A stretch of 64,000 bases of DNA from Pseudoalteromonas luteoviolacea NCIMB 1944 (GTDB lineage Bacteria > Pseudomonadota > Gammaproteobacteria > Enterobacterales > Alteromonadaceae): positions 62,001-126,000 of the forward strand of contig NZ_AUXS01000042.1 in NCBI RefSeq assembly GCF_001625565.1, written 5' to 3'. Below the pieces are notes generated by a model. It had not been told where the DNA came from, did no database searches, and saw only the letters and a program-made list of their open reading frames with translations. A program made the position numbers and the translations under genes. This document shows, one piece after another, positions 8,082-16,900 of this stretch. Within the stretch, counting starts at the first letter, position 1, and each line of letters begins with the position of its first letter.

Positions 8082-8696
8082 CTAATTGAGGTGGATCAGT
8101 GGAAGACAGGCGAGCAATAAACTGGCCATCAGATAGTTGAATTTTTGCATGCGAGCTTGGCTTTGCAGCTTTTTGCTGATCACCTTGCCAAAGTAGGTCC
8201 AGCTGAGTCCACTGCCTAGCGCGACAATATTGAATACCAACACGCCAAGTATCGCAGAGTGCCAATAAAAGTCTCCGGGCAATGTAAGTGCTGTGGTCAG
8301 TGACAGCAATGTGGCCATGGTTTTAGGGTTAATAAGCTGAAATAACGCAGCTTGCATAAATGATAGTGGTTTTGCTTGCTGGGGTTGAAGGCTGTTTTTC
8401 GCGTGTTTAAATGCAATCTTATAAGCTAAGTAGATGATGTATCCACTTGCCAAAAATTTAAAGGTTAAATGCAATTGTGGGTTTGCCAATACTAGGTGAC
8501 CTAGCCCCATTAGCATGACGATATGGATAGCTGTCATTCCTGCGCGAATACCAATGAGATGTGGCATGGTTTTTTTAATACCAAATTGAGACCCAGAGTA
8601 AGTCAGCAGGATGTTGTTAGGGCCAGGTGTAATCGATGCCGCAAAGCTGAATAGCATCAAAGCTGGCAGTAAGGTAAAAATTTCCACTGATGGCAA
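8082..8696 (-). CDS. LysE/RhtB family amino acid exporter
   Basis: The integral membrane protein has about 204 residues. Its N-terminal signature FAASITPGPNNILL is characteristic of LysE/RhtB translocators, which export amino acids or related metabolites. About six hydrophobic segments are visible. AAGGAG places the start at TTG 8696 (6-base spacing); a frame extension to TTG 8720 would put the ribosome binding site inside the coding region. It is divergent from a MocR-type regulator, the common arrangement in which that regulator controls the exporter. The promoter gap contains two inverted repeats. Confidence 0.87.
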   Translation of the reverse strand: MPSVEIFTLLPALMLFSFAASITPGPNNILLTYSGSQFGIKKTMPHLIGIRAGMTAIHIVMLMGLGHLVLANPQLHLTFKFLASGYIIYLAYKIAFKHAKNSLQPQQAKPLSFMQAALFQLINPKTMATLLSLTTALTLPGDFYWHSAILGVLVFNIVALGSGLSWTYFGKVISKKLQSQARMQKFNYLMASLLLACLPLIHLN

Positions 8697-8710
8697 AGTG
8701 AACTCCTTAT

Positions 8711-8726
8711 ATTGTATCAATACAAT
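8711..8726. promoter_or_regulatory. Palindrome in lysE/mocR promoter gap, candidate operator
   Basis: ATTGTAT-CA-ATACAAT is a perfect inverted repeat just upstream of the lysE ribosome binding site. The half-site ATACAAT recurs at 8797-8803, inside the first codons of the MocR gene. A second inverted repeat, CTATTTGT/ACAAATAG, lies at 8732-8739 and 8765-8772. These are candidate binding sites for the adjacent GntR/MocR regulator. Confidence 0.45.
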
Positions 8727-8792
8727 TGTTGCTATTTGTTCTGTTTTTAATTATTGTCATAAGTACAAATAGGCATCAATTTATTTATTGTT

Positions 8793-10178
8793 ATGGATAC
8801 AATTTGGCAGGCTGATTGTGAACAGTTTTCACAATTAGCAAGTACTCAACCTAAATATATGGCACTTGCTGAGCTCATAGAGCAAGCAATAGATAATAAA
8901 CAGCTGGCTTTTGAGCAGCGATTGCCTGCGCAAAGAGCATTGGCAGATGCGTTGCAGATAACACATGGCACAGTGACGCGCGCTTATGAGCTACTGGAGC
9001 AGCGTGGTTATGTTCAGGCAAAATTAGGTGCAGGTACTTACGTAACTAAAAACAATAGTCTACACCATCAAATGCAAATAAGTGATTTAGCATCGAGTGT
9101 GCAGCCATTGATGGGACAAGAAAGCATCATTGCACGAGCCATGCAGTCGCTTGCACACAGCCATACTGATCTATCGGAGCTGTTAACTTATAAGCTCAAT
9201 GGTTTGCCTCGCCATCAAAGCTTTTTCCGGGATTGGTTAATTCAGCGCGGGTTTGCGTGCGAAAAACATGAAGTGGTCTTTACGCAGGGCGCACAGCAAG
9301 GGATTTATAGCTGTTTATCAACGCTCTGTGATCCTGGCGATGTTGTTTTACACGAAGCTTTAACGTATCCCGGCTTTTTCAAAGCATGTAAGAGTTTACA
9401 GATACACACCAAGGGTATTCCTGTTAACAGTGAAGGCATTGACTTAGCTGTGCTCGAATCAATTTGTCAAACCCAGTCGGTGAAAGCGATTTACATTACA
9501 CCAAACTGCCAAAATCCAACCAATGTGCGCTATAGCGAAGCGAGGTTGCAAGCGCTGTTGGCTTTGAGCCGTAAATATCATTTTTTCATCCTAGAGGATG
9601 ATGTGAATTATTGCTTGCCAGAAAACTGGCGATTACCACTTTGGCAGCAAGCGCCCGACCGTGTGTTTTATCTAGCCAGTTTTTCCAAGTATTTTAGTGG
9701 TGGCTTACGCGCAGGTTATCTGCTTGCGCCTTTATTGTGGCAACAGCAGGTGATCAATACGGTTCATGCACAATGCTGGTCGGTGTCGATGACGAACTTT
9801 GAGTTGTTGATGCGTGCGCTGCAAAGTAAAGAATACCAATATGTACAAACAAAGTTGGAGGACGAAATTCGTTATCGCCAAGCAGCGTTGAACAGTGTGC
9901 TAGCTCAGTTTTCATTTTCAGCGGAATTTCAGGGCTTGAATGTTTGCTGGCAATTACCTGCAAATTTAAATATGCACTATGTAGCAGCTCAGTTTAAATC
10001 CCACCAAGTCGAGGTTCGAGCTTTAGATGTCTTTTCTTCTCCATCAGAGGCATGTGAGGATAATGGAATACGGTTTACTTTGGGCGGGCCTGCAACTCGG
10101 GAGGCATTTAACTTTGCAATGTCACGGGTTGAAGTGGTGTTACAAGAGCTATTGATGCAATCGGATGTGGTCATTTAA
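8793..10178 (+). CDS. MocR/PdxR-type GntR regulator with aminotransferase domain
   Basis: The protein has 461 residues. Residues 15-90 are a GntR winged helix (PAQRALADALQITHGTVTRAYELL). The rest is a fold type I aminotransferase domain with its PLP-binding Lys in SFSKYFSGGLRAGYL (near residue 299) and conserved ITPNCQNPTN. Members of this family use PLP as an effector and usually control a neighbouring divergent gene. Here that gene is a LysE-type exporter, so a role in sensing an amino acid and activating export is likely (inference). The gene ends at a strong hairpin. Confidence 0.92.
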   Translation: MDTIWQADCEQFSQLASTQPKYMALAELIEQAIDNKQLAFEQRLPAQRALADALQITHGTVTRAYELLEQRGYVQAKLGAGTYVTKNNSLHHQMQISDLASSVQPLMGQESIIARAMQSLAHSHTDLSELLTYKLNGLPRHQSFFRDWLIQRGFACEKHEVVFTQGAQQGIYSCLSTLCDPGDVVLHEALTYPGFFKACKSLQIHTKGIPVNSEGIDLAVLESICQTQSVKAIYITPNCQNPTNVRYSEARLQALLALSRKYHFFILEDDVNYCLPENWRLPLWQQAPDRVFYLASFSKYFSGGLRAGYLLAPLLWQQQVINTVHAQCWSVSMTNFELLMRALQSKEYQYVQTKLEDEIRYRQAALNSVLAQFSFSAEFQGLNVCWQLPANLNMHYVAAQFKSHQVEVRALDVFSSPSEACEDNGIRFTLGGPATREAFNFAMSRVEVVLQELLMQSDVVI

Positions 10179-10181
10179 AGG

Positions 10182-10209
10182 ACATTTGCCGACTTTGGTC
10201 GGCAAATGT
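10182..10209. terminator. Perfect 12-bp hairpin between mocR and ridA
   Basis: ACATTTGCCGAC (10182-10193) pairs fully with GTCGGCAAATGT (10198-10209) around loop TTTG. It lies between two convergent genes, starting 3 bases after the regulator stop. No long T-run is present. Confidence 0.7.
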
Positions 10210-10215
10210 GACTGA

Positions 10216-10572
10216 TCAGTCTTTTTTCACAGCTGCAACCACAGACACTTCAACGAGCAGTTCAGGTCTGGCCATCGCCGCTTCAACGCAGGCTCTTGCA
10301 GGCGCGTGGCCTTCAGGGACCCAAGCGTCCCATACTTCATTCATTTGTGCGAAGTATTGCATGTCACTGATATAGACGGTTGCACTTAACATGTGCTTTC
10401 TGTCACTGCCTGCTTCTTCAAGTAGGGCATCTACTTTATCGAGCATGGTTTGCGTTTGCTCTTTAATACCTTGTGTCGCATCTTGACAAACTTGTCCACA
10501 TAAGTAGATGGTATCGTTATGCACGACGATACGGCTCATTCGTTGGTTTGTATGTGTGCGCGTAATGGTCAT
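10216..10572 (-). CDS. RidA (YjgF/YER057c/UK114) family protein
   Basis: The protein has 118 residues and spans the whole Rid fold. Conserved pieces include IYLCGQVCQDA, QTQTMLDKVDALLEEAG and ATVYISDM. The Arg that binds substrate carboxylate in RidA is in ARACVEAAMARPELLVEV. RidA proteins hydrolyse reactive enamine/imine intermediates from PLP enzymes; this copy may be a RidA paralogue rather than the main one. ATG 10572 has GAGGAA upstream. The neighbour on the other side of the hairpin is a PLP-type regulator, which may be chance. Confidence 0.9.
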   Translation of the reverse strand: MTITRTHTNQRMSRIVVHNDTIYLCGQVCQDATQGIKEQTQTMLDKVDALLEEAGSDRKHMLSATVYISDMQYFAQMNEVWDAWVPEGHAPARACVEAAMARPELLVEVSVVAAVKKD

Positions 10573-10840
10573 ATTTATTCCTCGTTAGCAGGCCTATATT
10601 TCAGGCTTGGGTAGTTAGGTTGAAGTTCGCTTGTCATACATGTTCAGTGTCAATGTCCATGTGTGGGCGTGATGTATTTGTCCAGTAGTATATTGCAATT
10701 AAAGCGCTTAATTAAGCGCGATTGTCAGACGTTGTACCTGTTTTACTAGTTAAACCGCTGTTTGTACTGGAGGCAACAAGTGGGATGTTCACATTAAAAG
10801 CGAAACGCTTTAAGTTAGCGTGAAGGGGGCTGATATGATG
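10573..10840. other. Intergenic region upstream of ridA with a 16-bp palindrome
   Basis: No gene is supported here. The perfect palindrome GCGCTTAATTAAGCGC occupies 10704-10719, about 130 bases upstream of the ridA start. It may be a regulator site. Nothing else stands out. Confidence 0.4.
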
Positions 10841-10867
10841 AAAAAAGGCCAATGCTAGCACAGGCCT
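10841..10867 (-). terminator. Terminator of the J-domain-like gene
   Basis: On the minus strand AGGCC and GGCCT enclose a 12-base loop and are followed by TTTTTT. It lies 18 bases beyond the stop of the gene at 10885. Confidence 0.6.
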
Positions 10868-10884
10868 ATTTTAGTTAATCCTAT

Positions 10885-11514
10885 TTACACAGAGATCATG
10901 ATTAAGCCGATGGCGCAAATGATGGTTAGGCCAATAAATATGTTAGCTAAGTTACCAGTATCAGCAATTGGTTCTGGAATGATTTCAGGCTGCGGGATCT
11001 CTTGTTGCGTCATGCGATAATAAAAGTTATCACCATAGCGTGCTTTTAGATCATCACGCTTGGTCCACTCCAATTGTGTGGTGAGAAAGATCAGCACTTC
11101 GCTGGTGACCATTTCTTTATCATTTTGACAGGACTTTTGGTGCGCCAATACTCGATCAAATATCAGGGCGGCTAAGTCTTGCCTGAGCTCTATCTCTTGG
11201 CATGCTGGATGATCTATAAGCAGCTGCCATGCGGAGACTTGTGTATGCCTATGTGCATTGCCCAGTAACTCATTTAATTCTTCACTAAACTCGCTAAACA
11301 GCGGGTTCGCTATGCTCTGCTGCGAAGGCGTAAATGGCTCTGCCAGTCCGCTGATCACCGATTGATAGGCTGCATTGAGCTGCGTTTCTTGTTCAGCTCG
11401 GGTTTCTTCTGGGGATGTTTTTAAGTCTTCTAGCTTTTGTTGATACGCCGCTTCAATTTGTTGCTTATCTGAAGTTGGAGTTAGTTCTAGTACATTCCAA
11501 GGATCTTTTGACAC
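10885..11514 (-). CDS. J-domain-like protein with C-terminal membrane anchor
   Basis: The protein has 209 residues. The first about 60 resemble a DnaJ J-domain (DPWNVLELTPTSDKQQIEAAYQQKL, with later NAAYQSVISG). The HPD loop needed to stimulate DnaK is not visible: the region between helices reads LEDLKTSPEE. The C-terminus carries one hydrophobic segment (IFIGLTIICAIGLIMISV), suggesting a tail-anchored inner membrane protein. A GTG start at 11514 has AGGTGA 8 bases upstream. It lies upstream of nothing obvious and has its own terminator. The function is unknown. A J-like protein unable to activate DnaK, or one acting as a scaffold, is possible (inference). Confidence 0.7.
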   Translation of the reverse strand: MSKDPWNVLELTPTSDKQQIEAAYQQKLEDLKTSPEETRAEQETQLNAAYQSVISGLAEPFTPSQQSIANPLFSEFSEELNELLGNAHRHTQVSAWQLLIDHPACQEIELRQDLAALIFDRVLAHQKSCQNDKEMVTSEVLIFLTTQLEWTKRDDLKARYGDNFYYRMTQQEIPQPEIIPEPIADTGNLANIFIGLTIICAIGLIMISV

Positions 11515-11670
11515 GGTTTAGCTCACCTTTCTTACTCTGTCAGTTTAATCTGTCATTATTAATGACATAAAGACTACAGTCATGTGGTTGAGTGTAGCAG
11601 ACTCCTTCTACTTTTCTAAACCATAGGTGACGGTTTTGTTGTTACTTTGGGTAAATTTAGGGAGGACGGT

Positions 11671-13854
11671 TTACGGGTGAATATAAATGACGTGCTTATC
11701 GCATTGCGAACGAAAGCATGCTGATACAATGGTCTTGCCTAAGTATTGCTCTAGCTTCAGCTCTGGCTTTTTTTGCGGTGCATGATTGATGAACCAATTA
11801 ACATCAACTTGGCGTGAAGATCTTAACGGCAAAACGTCCAATTGAGATCGGTAGTAATGTTGTCCACTGCGCAGAGAGGTGATGGCGATGCCGGTATCAA
11901 CGGTAGTCGCATCTGTCGTGGCAGACCTTGGGTTGGGTTGGCTAGGGCTTTTTTTGGTGTTCAGCCAATCAGAGAGCTTTTCTGGCCAAGATGAGAAAGT
12001 CGTAAAGTCACCATTTATATTCATACTTGGTGGCGTTGCATGGTTTATTGTCCAAGCTTGATGCTGAGAATCACAGCTATCTTTTGACACCTGAGCCAGT
12101 GCTAAGCCACTTGGCCAGCATATGATGGTATTGGTAACTTGCTGAGGCCGAATAAGTTTACGACTATCTGGTGGTAACAAGTCAAATGCATCAAACATCA
12201 AAGGTGCAGCTTGTGTTGCTCCGAGGTAGCCAAGCATAGGGCTGGCATCTGGGCGGCCAACCCATACTGCAACAGTGTAATCAGGGCTGACGCCCACCGA
12301 CCAGAAATCGCGATACCCATAACTTGTACCTGTTTTCCATGCGATTTTTCTGCGTATAGACGGGACCACTCGATCTGGTGCACTTTGAGCACTGAGCATT
12401 TGGAAGGTGATCCAACTGCTTTGTGCAGAGAGGATTGATGTTGGCGACTGGAGGTTGAGATCATGACTTAGCACCTTGAGCGGGGCGACATAACCGTTGC
12501 TGGCTAATGCACGGTATAGTTTCGCCAAAGTAAGTAGCTGGGTGCCCGTCCCCCCTAGACCCACAGACAAATTGGCTTTTTTATGACTGAATTCAATACC
12601 CGCACGGGAAAGGTTGTGTTCAAATCGAGCGGGTGTAATACGATTTAATAGCTGAATTGCAGGTACGTTTAATGACTTTTGCAAAGCGCGCTCAGCACTG
12701 ATCGGGCCGTTAAAATGACCATTTAAATTTTGTGGCTTGTAACCGTCGAAGTTTGCTGGAATATCACTCAAAAGGCTTTTACTGTGAATAAGGCCCATAT
12801 CTAGTGCTTGGCCGTATATAAATGGTTTTAGTGTCGAGCCAGGTGAGCGTGTGGCGCGTACCATATCAACGTGTGCAAATCGGCTGACATTTTGGAAGTC
12901 GATAGAGCCCTGATAGGCTCGGATCTCTGCACTGGGGTTATGCAAGACAACGATTGCTGCGGAGGCCTTGTGGGGTAAATGGGTGCTGGTGTGACGCAGT
13001 AGCGCAGCCAAACGTTTTTGTAGCGAGTAATCTATCGTGGTAGTGAGTTTGTGTGCATTGGAGTAACGTTGTTTTAAATAGCGGCTTAGCAGTGGTGCTA
13101 ATGTGGGCTGCGGATCTTTGTGCAGCTTAACGGATTCTTTACGTAATAGTTGGTACTGCTCCGAGCTTAACAACTTCCCTTGTTGCAAACGCGAGAGTAC
13201 TTTATTGCGCATGGTTTTTGCGCGTTCTAGATATCTGTCTGGTCGATATAGAGAGGGCTTTTGTGGCAACACAACCAACAATGCAGCTTCGTTTTTATTG
13301 AGTAATACTGGCAACTTATCAAAGTATCTAATGGATGCTGCGGCGACACCTTCAATATTGCCGCCAAATGGCGCTAAATTGAGGTAGAAAGTGAGGATCT
13401 CTTTTTTACTATAGTGCCACTCCAATTGGATAGCCCTTGCAATTTGATGAAGCTTTCCGCCAATGGTTCTGGAGTGGGGATCAATTAAACGCGCGACTTG
13501 CATAGTCAGCGTAGAGCCACCCGATATGACTCGTCCATTGCGTATCCACTGCCCAGCGGCGCGCAGCAACGAAAAAGGATTAACGCCAAAGTGATAATAA
13601 AACCATTGATCTTCGTAATGCAGAAGCGCATTTAAATAGAATTGATCTACGTCCTTTGGCGTTACGTGATAGCGGTGTACACCTTGCTGGTCACCAAAGG
13701 AGCGCAAAGTCCGTTCGTTACTGGCGGTGACAAGTGTCGATGGCCCGTGTGGGTATATAGCCGGCAGAGGGTTATGGGTATGCCAAACAACCGCAGCCAT
13801 GATTATGGCAAGGGTGGAGGCTGCGACTGTGAACAAAGCTTTTTTCAAAATCAT
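11671..13854 (-). CDS. pbpC: Penicillin-binding protein 1C, bifunctional murein synthase
   Basis: The protein has 727 residues. It has an N-terminal membrane anchor and a family 51 glycosyltransferase (EDQWFYYHFGVNPFSLL, GGSTLTMQVARL). The transpeptidase domain follows, with the active Ser in SPGSTLKPF and a KTGTSYG box, and a BiPBP_C domain lies at the C-terminus. It acts on peptidoglycan at the outer face of the inner membrane. It follows the alpha-2-macroglobulin gene, the usual pairing of pbpC and yfhM, thought to couple defence against proteases with wall repair. ATG 13854 has no clear Shine-Dalgarno, and a terminator-like hairpin stands between the two genes, so its expression may be reduced or separately driven. 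Confidence 0.95.
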   Translation of the reverse strand: MILKKALFTVAASTLAIIMAAVVWHTHNPLPAIYPHGPSTLVTASNERTLRSFGDQQGVHRYHVTPKDVDQFYLNALLHYEDQWFYYHFGVNPFSLLRAAGQWIRNGRVISGGSTLTMQVARLIDPHSRTIGGKLHQIARAIQLEWHYSKKEILTFYLNLAPFGGNIEGVAAASIRYFDKLPVLLNKNEAALLVVLPQKPSLYRPDRYLERAKTMRNKVLSRLQQGKLLSSEQYQLLRKESVKLHKDPQPTLAPLLSRYLKQRYSNAHKLTTTIDYSLQKRLAALLRHTSTHLPHKASAAIVVLHNPSAEIRAYQGSIDFQNVSRFAHVDMVRATRSPGSTLKPFIYGQALDMGLIHSKSLLSDIPANFDGYKPQNLNGHFNGPISAERALQKSLNVPAIQLLNRITPARFEHNLSRAGIEFSHKKANLSVGLGGTGTQLLTLAKLYRALASNGYVAPLKVLSHDLNLQSPTSILSAQSSWITFQMLSAQSAPDRVVPSIRRKIAWKTGTSYGYRDFWSVGVSPDYTVAVWVGRPDASPMLGYLGATQAAPLMFDAFDLLPPDSRKLIRPQQVTNTIICWPSGLALAQVSKDSCDSQHQAWTINHATPPSMNINGDFTTFSSWPEKLSDWLNTKKSPSQPNPRSATTDATTVDTGIAITSLRSGQHYYRSQLDVLPLRSSRQVDVNWFINHAPQKKPELKLEQYLGKTIVSACFRSQCDKHVIYIHP

Positions 13855-13875
13855 CTAATGCTAATTGGCAGGAAT

Positions 13876-13897
13876 AAAAGCCCCGTCTGGGGCTTTT
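13876..13897 (-). terminator. Hairpin between alpha-2-macroglobulin gene and pbpC
   Basis: AAAAGCCCC (13876-13884) and GGGGCTTTT (13889-13897) pair around loop GTCT. On the minus strand the stem runs into TTTTATT. It lies 3 bases after the alpha-2-macroglobulin stop and 22 bases before the pbpC start, so it may act as an attenuator in the operon. Confidence 0.7.
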
Positions 13898-13900
13898 TCG

Positions 13901-16900
13901 TTACCGTTCGATTGTGATTGTAGAAGGAAACTGTGTATACAACACATGTTTTTGAGGTCGATACATAGACTCCATAAAGCTTGCTGGGTTTGCATAGACT
14001 CCCGGTACTTCTGCTCGTAATAAATAGGCAAATTGCTGCCTTGGGGCTGCATCATTAAAGCGAGTGTATGATCTTGGCTTAAGATCTGTCACAGCAACAT
14101 ATCTATCATTGCGATATTCTTGGTGCTCTACATCGCTTAAAACTACGCCCTCAGGAAGCAAGCTTTGAATGTCTAAGTCTTGCAAAAGAGCTGGGTTTTC
14201 GAGTACGAATCCCGCTGGGATTTGATCGACAATCATGGCGTCATGGATCCGCTCTTTGGTCTCGACATCTAGGATGACCAATATGCGTTCACCGACTTTG
14301 ATAGGCGTTTTATAATCTAAAGGCTCTGCGTTTAAATTAAACCAGCGCCTCACAAAATGTTTCATTTTAACGGTGTTAAAGGGGTTAATTTTGTTTGCGA
14401 TGGAGCTATCAAATTCGACATAACCAGTATGTAGCTGTTGAATATAAAGGGTTGAGTCAGTGTCGTTTTTCAAATGCAAGTCTGGTGTGAGCGGGTATTC
14501 CAATACGCCGTGGTGAGTAATAGATTGACCGTTGATAGTCACGCTTAAAGGAGCTTGATTTTGGCTACTCGCGGATACAGCGCTTCGTAATAAGGCGGCA
14601 CGCTCTTGGGTACTCAACCAGGGGTTATTTGCCGCCAGATCGGGTAGCTGCTCGATGAGCCTATTGACAATTTTTTGCGCTTTAGAGTTTAGTCCTCGTA
14701 GTCTTTTTATGTCGTATAAGGTGTTAATAGTCAGCGCTTTGTCGCGGATATCACTGCCGTAATCGTAGATGTAGTCTTCGACTCTGGATTGATTGTCAAA
14801 TTGGTTGAGGAGTTTTGAAGCTTGTGCAATGGCACCGGTATTAGCCAGAGCTGCAACAAACTGGATCAAACTCAATTGTGTCGGGAAAGTGGTGATATCT
14901 AATGCCTCTAAGTCGCTGTAGCTGAGCTTACCTAAACGGCTAGAAAAATATGCTGCATAGGTCGTGGCAGCAATAGCGGCATCGGGACTATATGAGAGAG
15001 CATCGACAAAGTCACCTCTGGCGTAGCGAAGCACACGGTACTGCGCTTCTTGCAACATCTCTGTAGGCACAAGTTCAGGGTGTTGTTGATGTACTTGGGT
15101 AAGAAAGTCCGTTACATAGACGGTGAGCCAAGGGGACTCTTTGCCGTAGCTGCCCCAAGTGGCAAATCCCCCGGTGGTTTTTTGCATGGTTTTTAGTCGG
15201 CCCACTGCCATGCTGAGATATTCTTTATTGGTCTCGAGTTGAGCATCTTGGCGCAAGGCGGTGTGTTGGAACTTGTCTAACTGTGGATGTTGTAGTGTAA
15301 ATGGCCAAGCTTTGCTGGTAGTCTGCTCCGCACAGCCATAGGGGTATGCGTGCAGCCCAGACGCAAATTGGGCAATGTTTAGGATCGGCGAATGGCTGAT
15401 CAGCAGTTTACCTTCTTTCCCGGTGAGCACTTTAAGCCCACTCCAATGTGTGCCATCAATTGTTATGGATTGCTCAGGAACGAGTTGGCTGTTTACGGTG
15501 TTGGTTGTCCAAGGTTCAATGTAGTTAATGGGTACTCGCCAACTGCGTTCAAGGTTGAGGTTTTCACCTGTTACTTTAAGCGTAAACGTCGTAATGCCAG
15601 CCGCGTTATTATCTAATGTCTTCACAGAAGTACTCGCACTCCAGTGTTTACCATCATTGAGTACAACGCTGTGTTCAGCCTGACCTGTCAGTTCAACGGT
15701 GTTATTGGCACTCAATTTGACCGTCAACGCCTGTTCTTGACCACTTAAATTGTGAATATCCAGTGTGACGGAAGAAGTATCTCCAGGGATCAAAAAGCGC
15801 GGTACACTGAGTTCAGCAACGAGGGGCATACGAATAATCTGGTCTTGTACCAGTTGACCTACTTGCTGCTCGTTAAAAGCGGTGATAATGATCTGTGCTT
15901 CACCATTGTAGTCAGGTAATGTGAGTTCTATCGATGCTTGCCCGGCTTGTAGCCTTACGGGTTGAGACATCAATTGAATGGTTTTACTCTCGACTAAGTC
16001 ATCATTACGATTAGTATTATTCTCGACGCTGTCACTGCCAAAGCGTGACTGTGCAAATGGGTTTGGGCGCGGATCGTATTGACGTGAATACAGGTCAACA
16101 ATATCCCCGCTGTAGCGTCGTTGAGCGAAAAAGTGATCAAATGGGCTTTTGGGTTTAAAGCGACTGAGGTTTACGATCCCTTTGTCTACCATAGATACAG
16201 TCACCCAAGTTTCTTGATCAGCCATCAGCCCAGTTGCTTTGATGGGAATTTGAATCGTTTGTAGTGGTTCAATTTGCTCTGGCAAAGTGGTTGATAATTG
16301 GATTTTTCTCTCGCTTCTATCCAGTGAAATTGGTATGACGCCTAAATAGCGTTTCGGTGCACCTTGTTGCTGTCCAAATACACTGGCTGTGATATATAAA
16401 TCGTGGCGAGCGAGGTTTTTATCGATAGGGATATTGATATGTGATTGCCCTTTTTTTACTGGTATTTTTTTAGACCAAAGGACACGATCGGATTCAAGGG
16501 TGACTAACAGCTGACCATTTATGGGCGAGGTCAAAGTTGCTTGTGCCTGCTCTCCAGCTCTATAGGCTTGTTTATCTAGAGAAAGCTGTAAATGCTCGGG
16601 TTTAACGGCTGGCTGGCCATAGCCACGGTACCAGCCAGCATAAAATTCATAGCGTGTTTTTGTTCCACTACTTAAATCTGTGGCTTCCAGGCGATAGTTC
16701 CCCCAGCTTACGGGTAACTCAATACGCATTGTATCTGCTGTTAAATCAATCACACTTTGGTGATCTTTACGCCATCGATCTTGTTTTTGCTGTTGCCAGC
16801 CGATGCCGTCTTCATACATCCAATAGTATCGACCTTGATCATAATAGAGCTCAAGTTTTACACTGCCACTGGACAGTGTTTGCCCGTCAGCAGACAAAAG

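Noticed and set aside
8065..8265. Upstream extension of the GNAT frame
   Set aside because: It overlaps lysE, has no similarity to acetyltransferases, and AGGAG lies in front of ATG 8064 instead.
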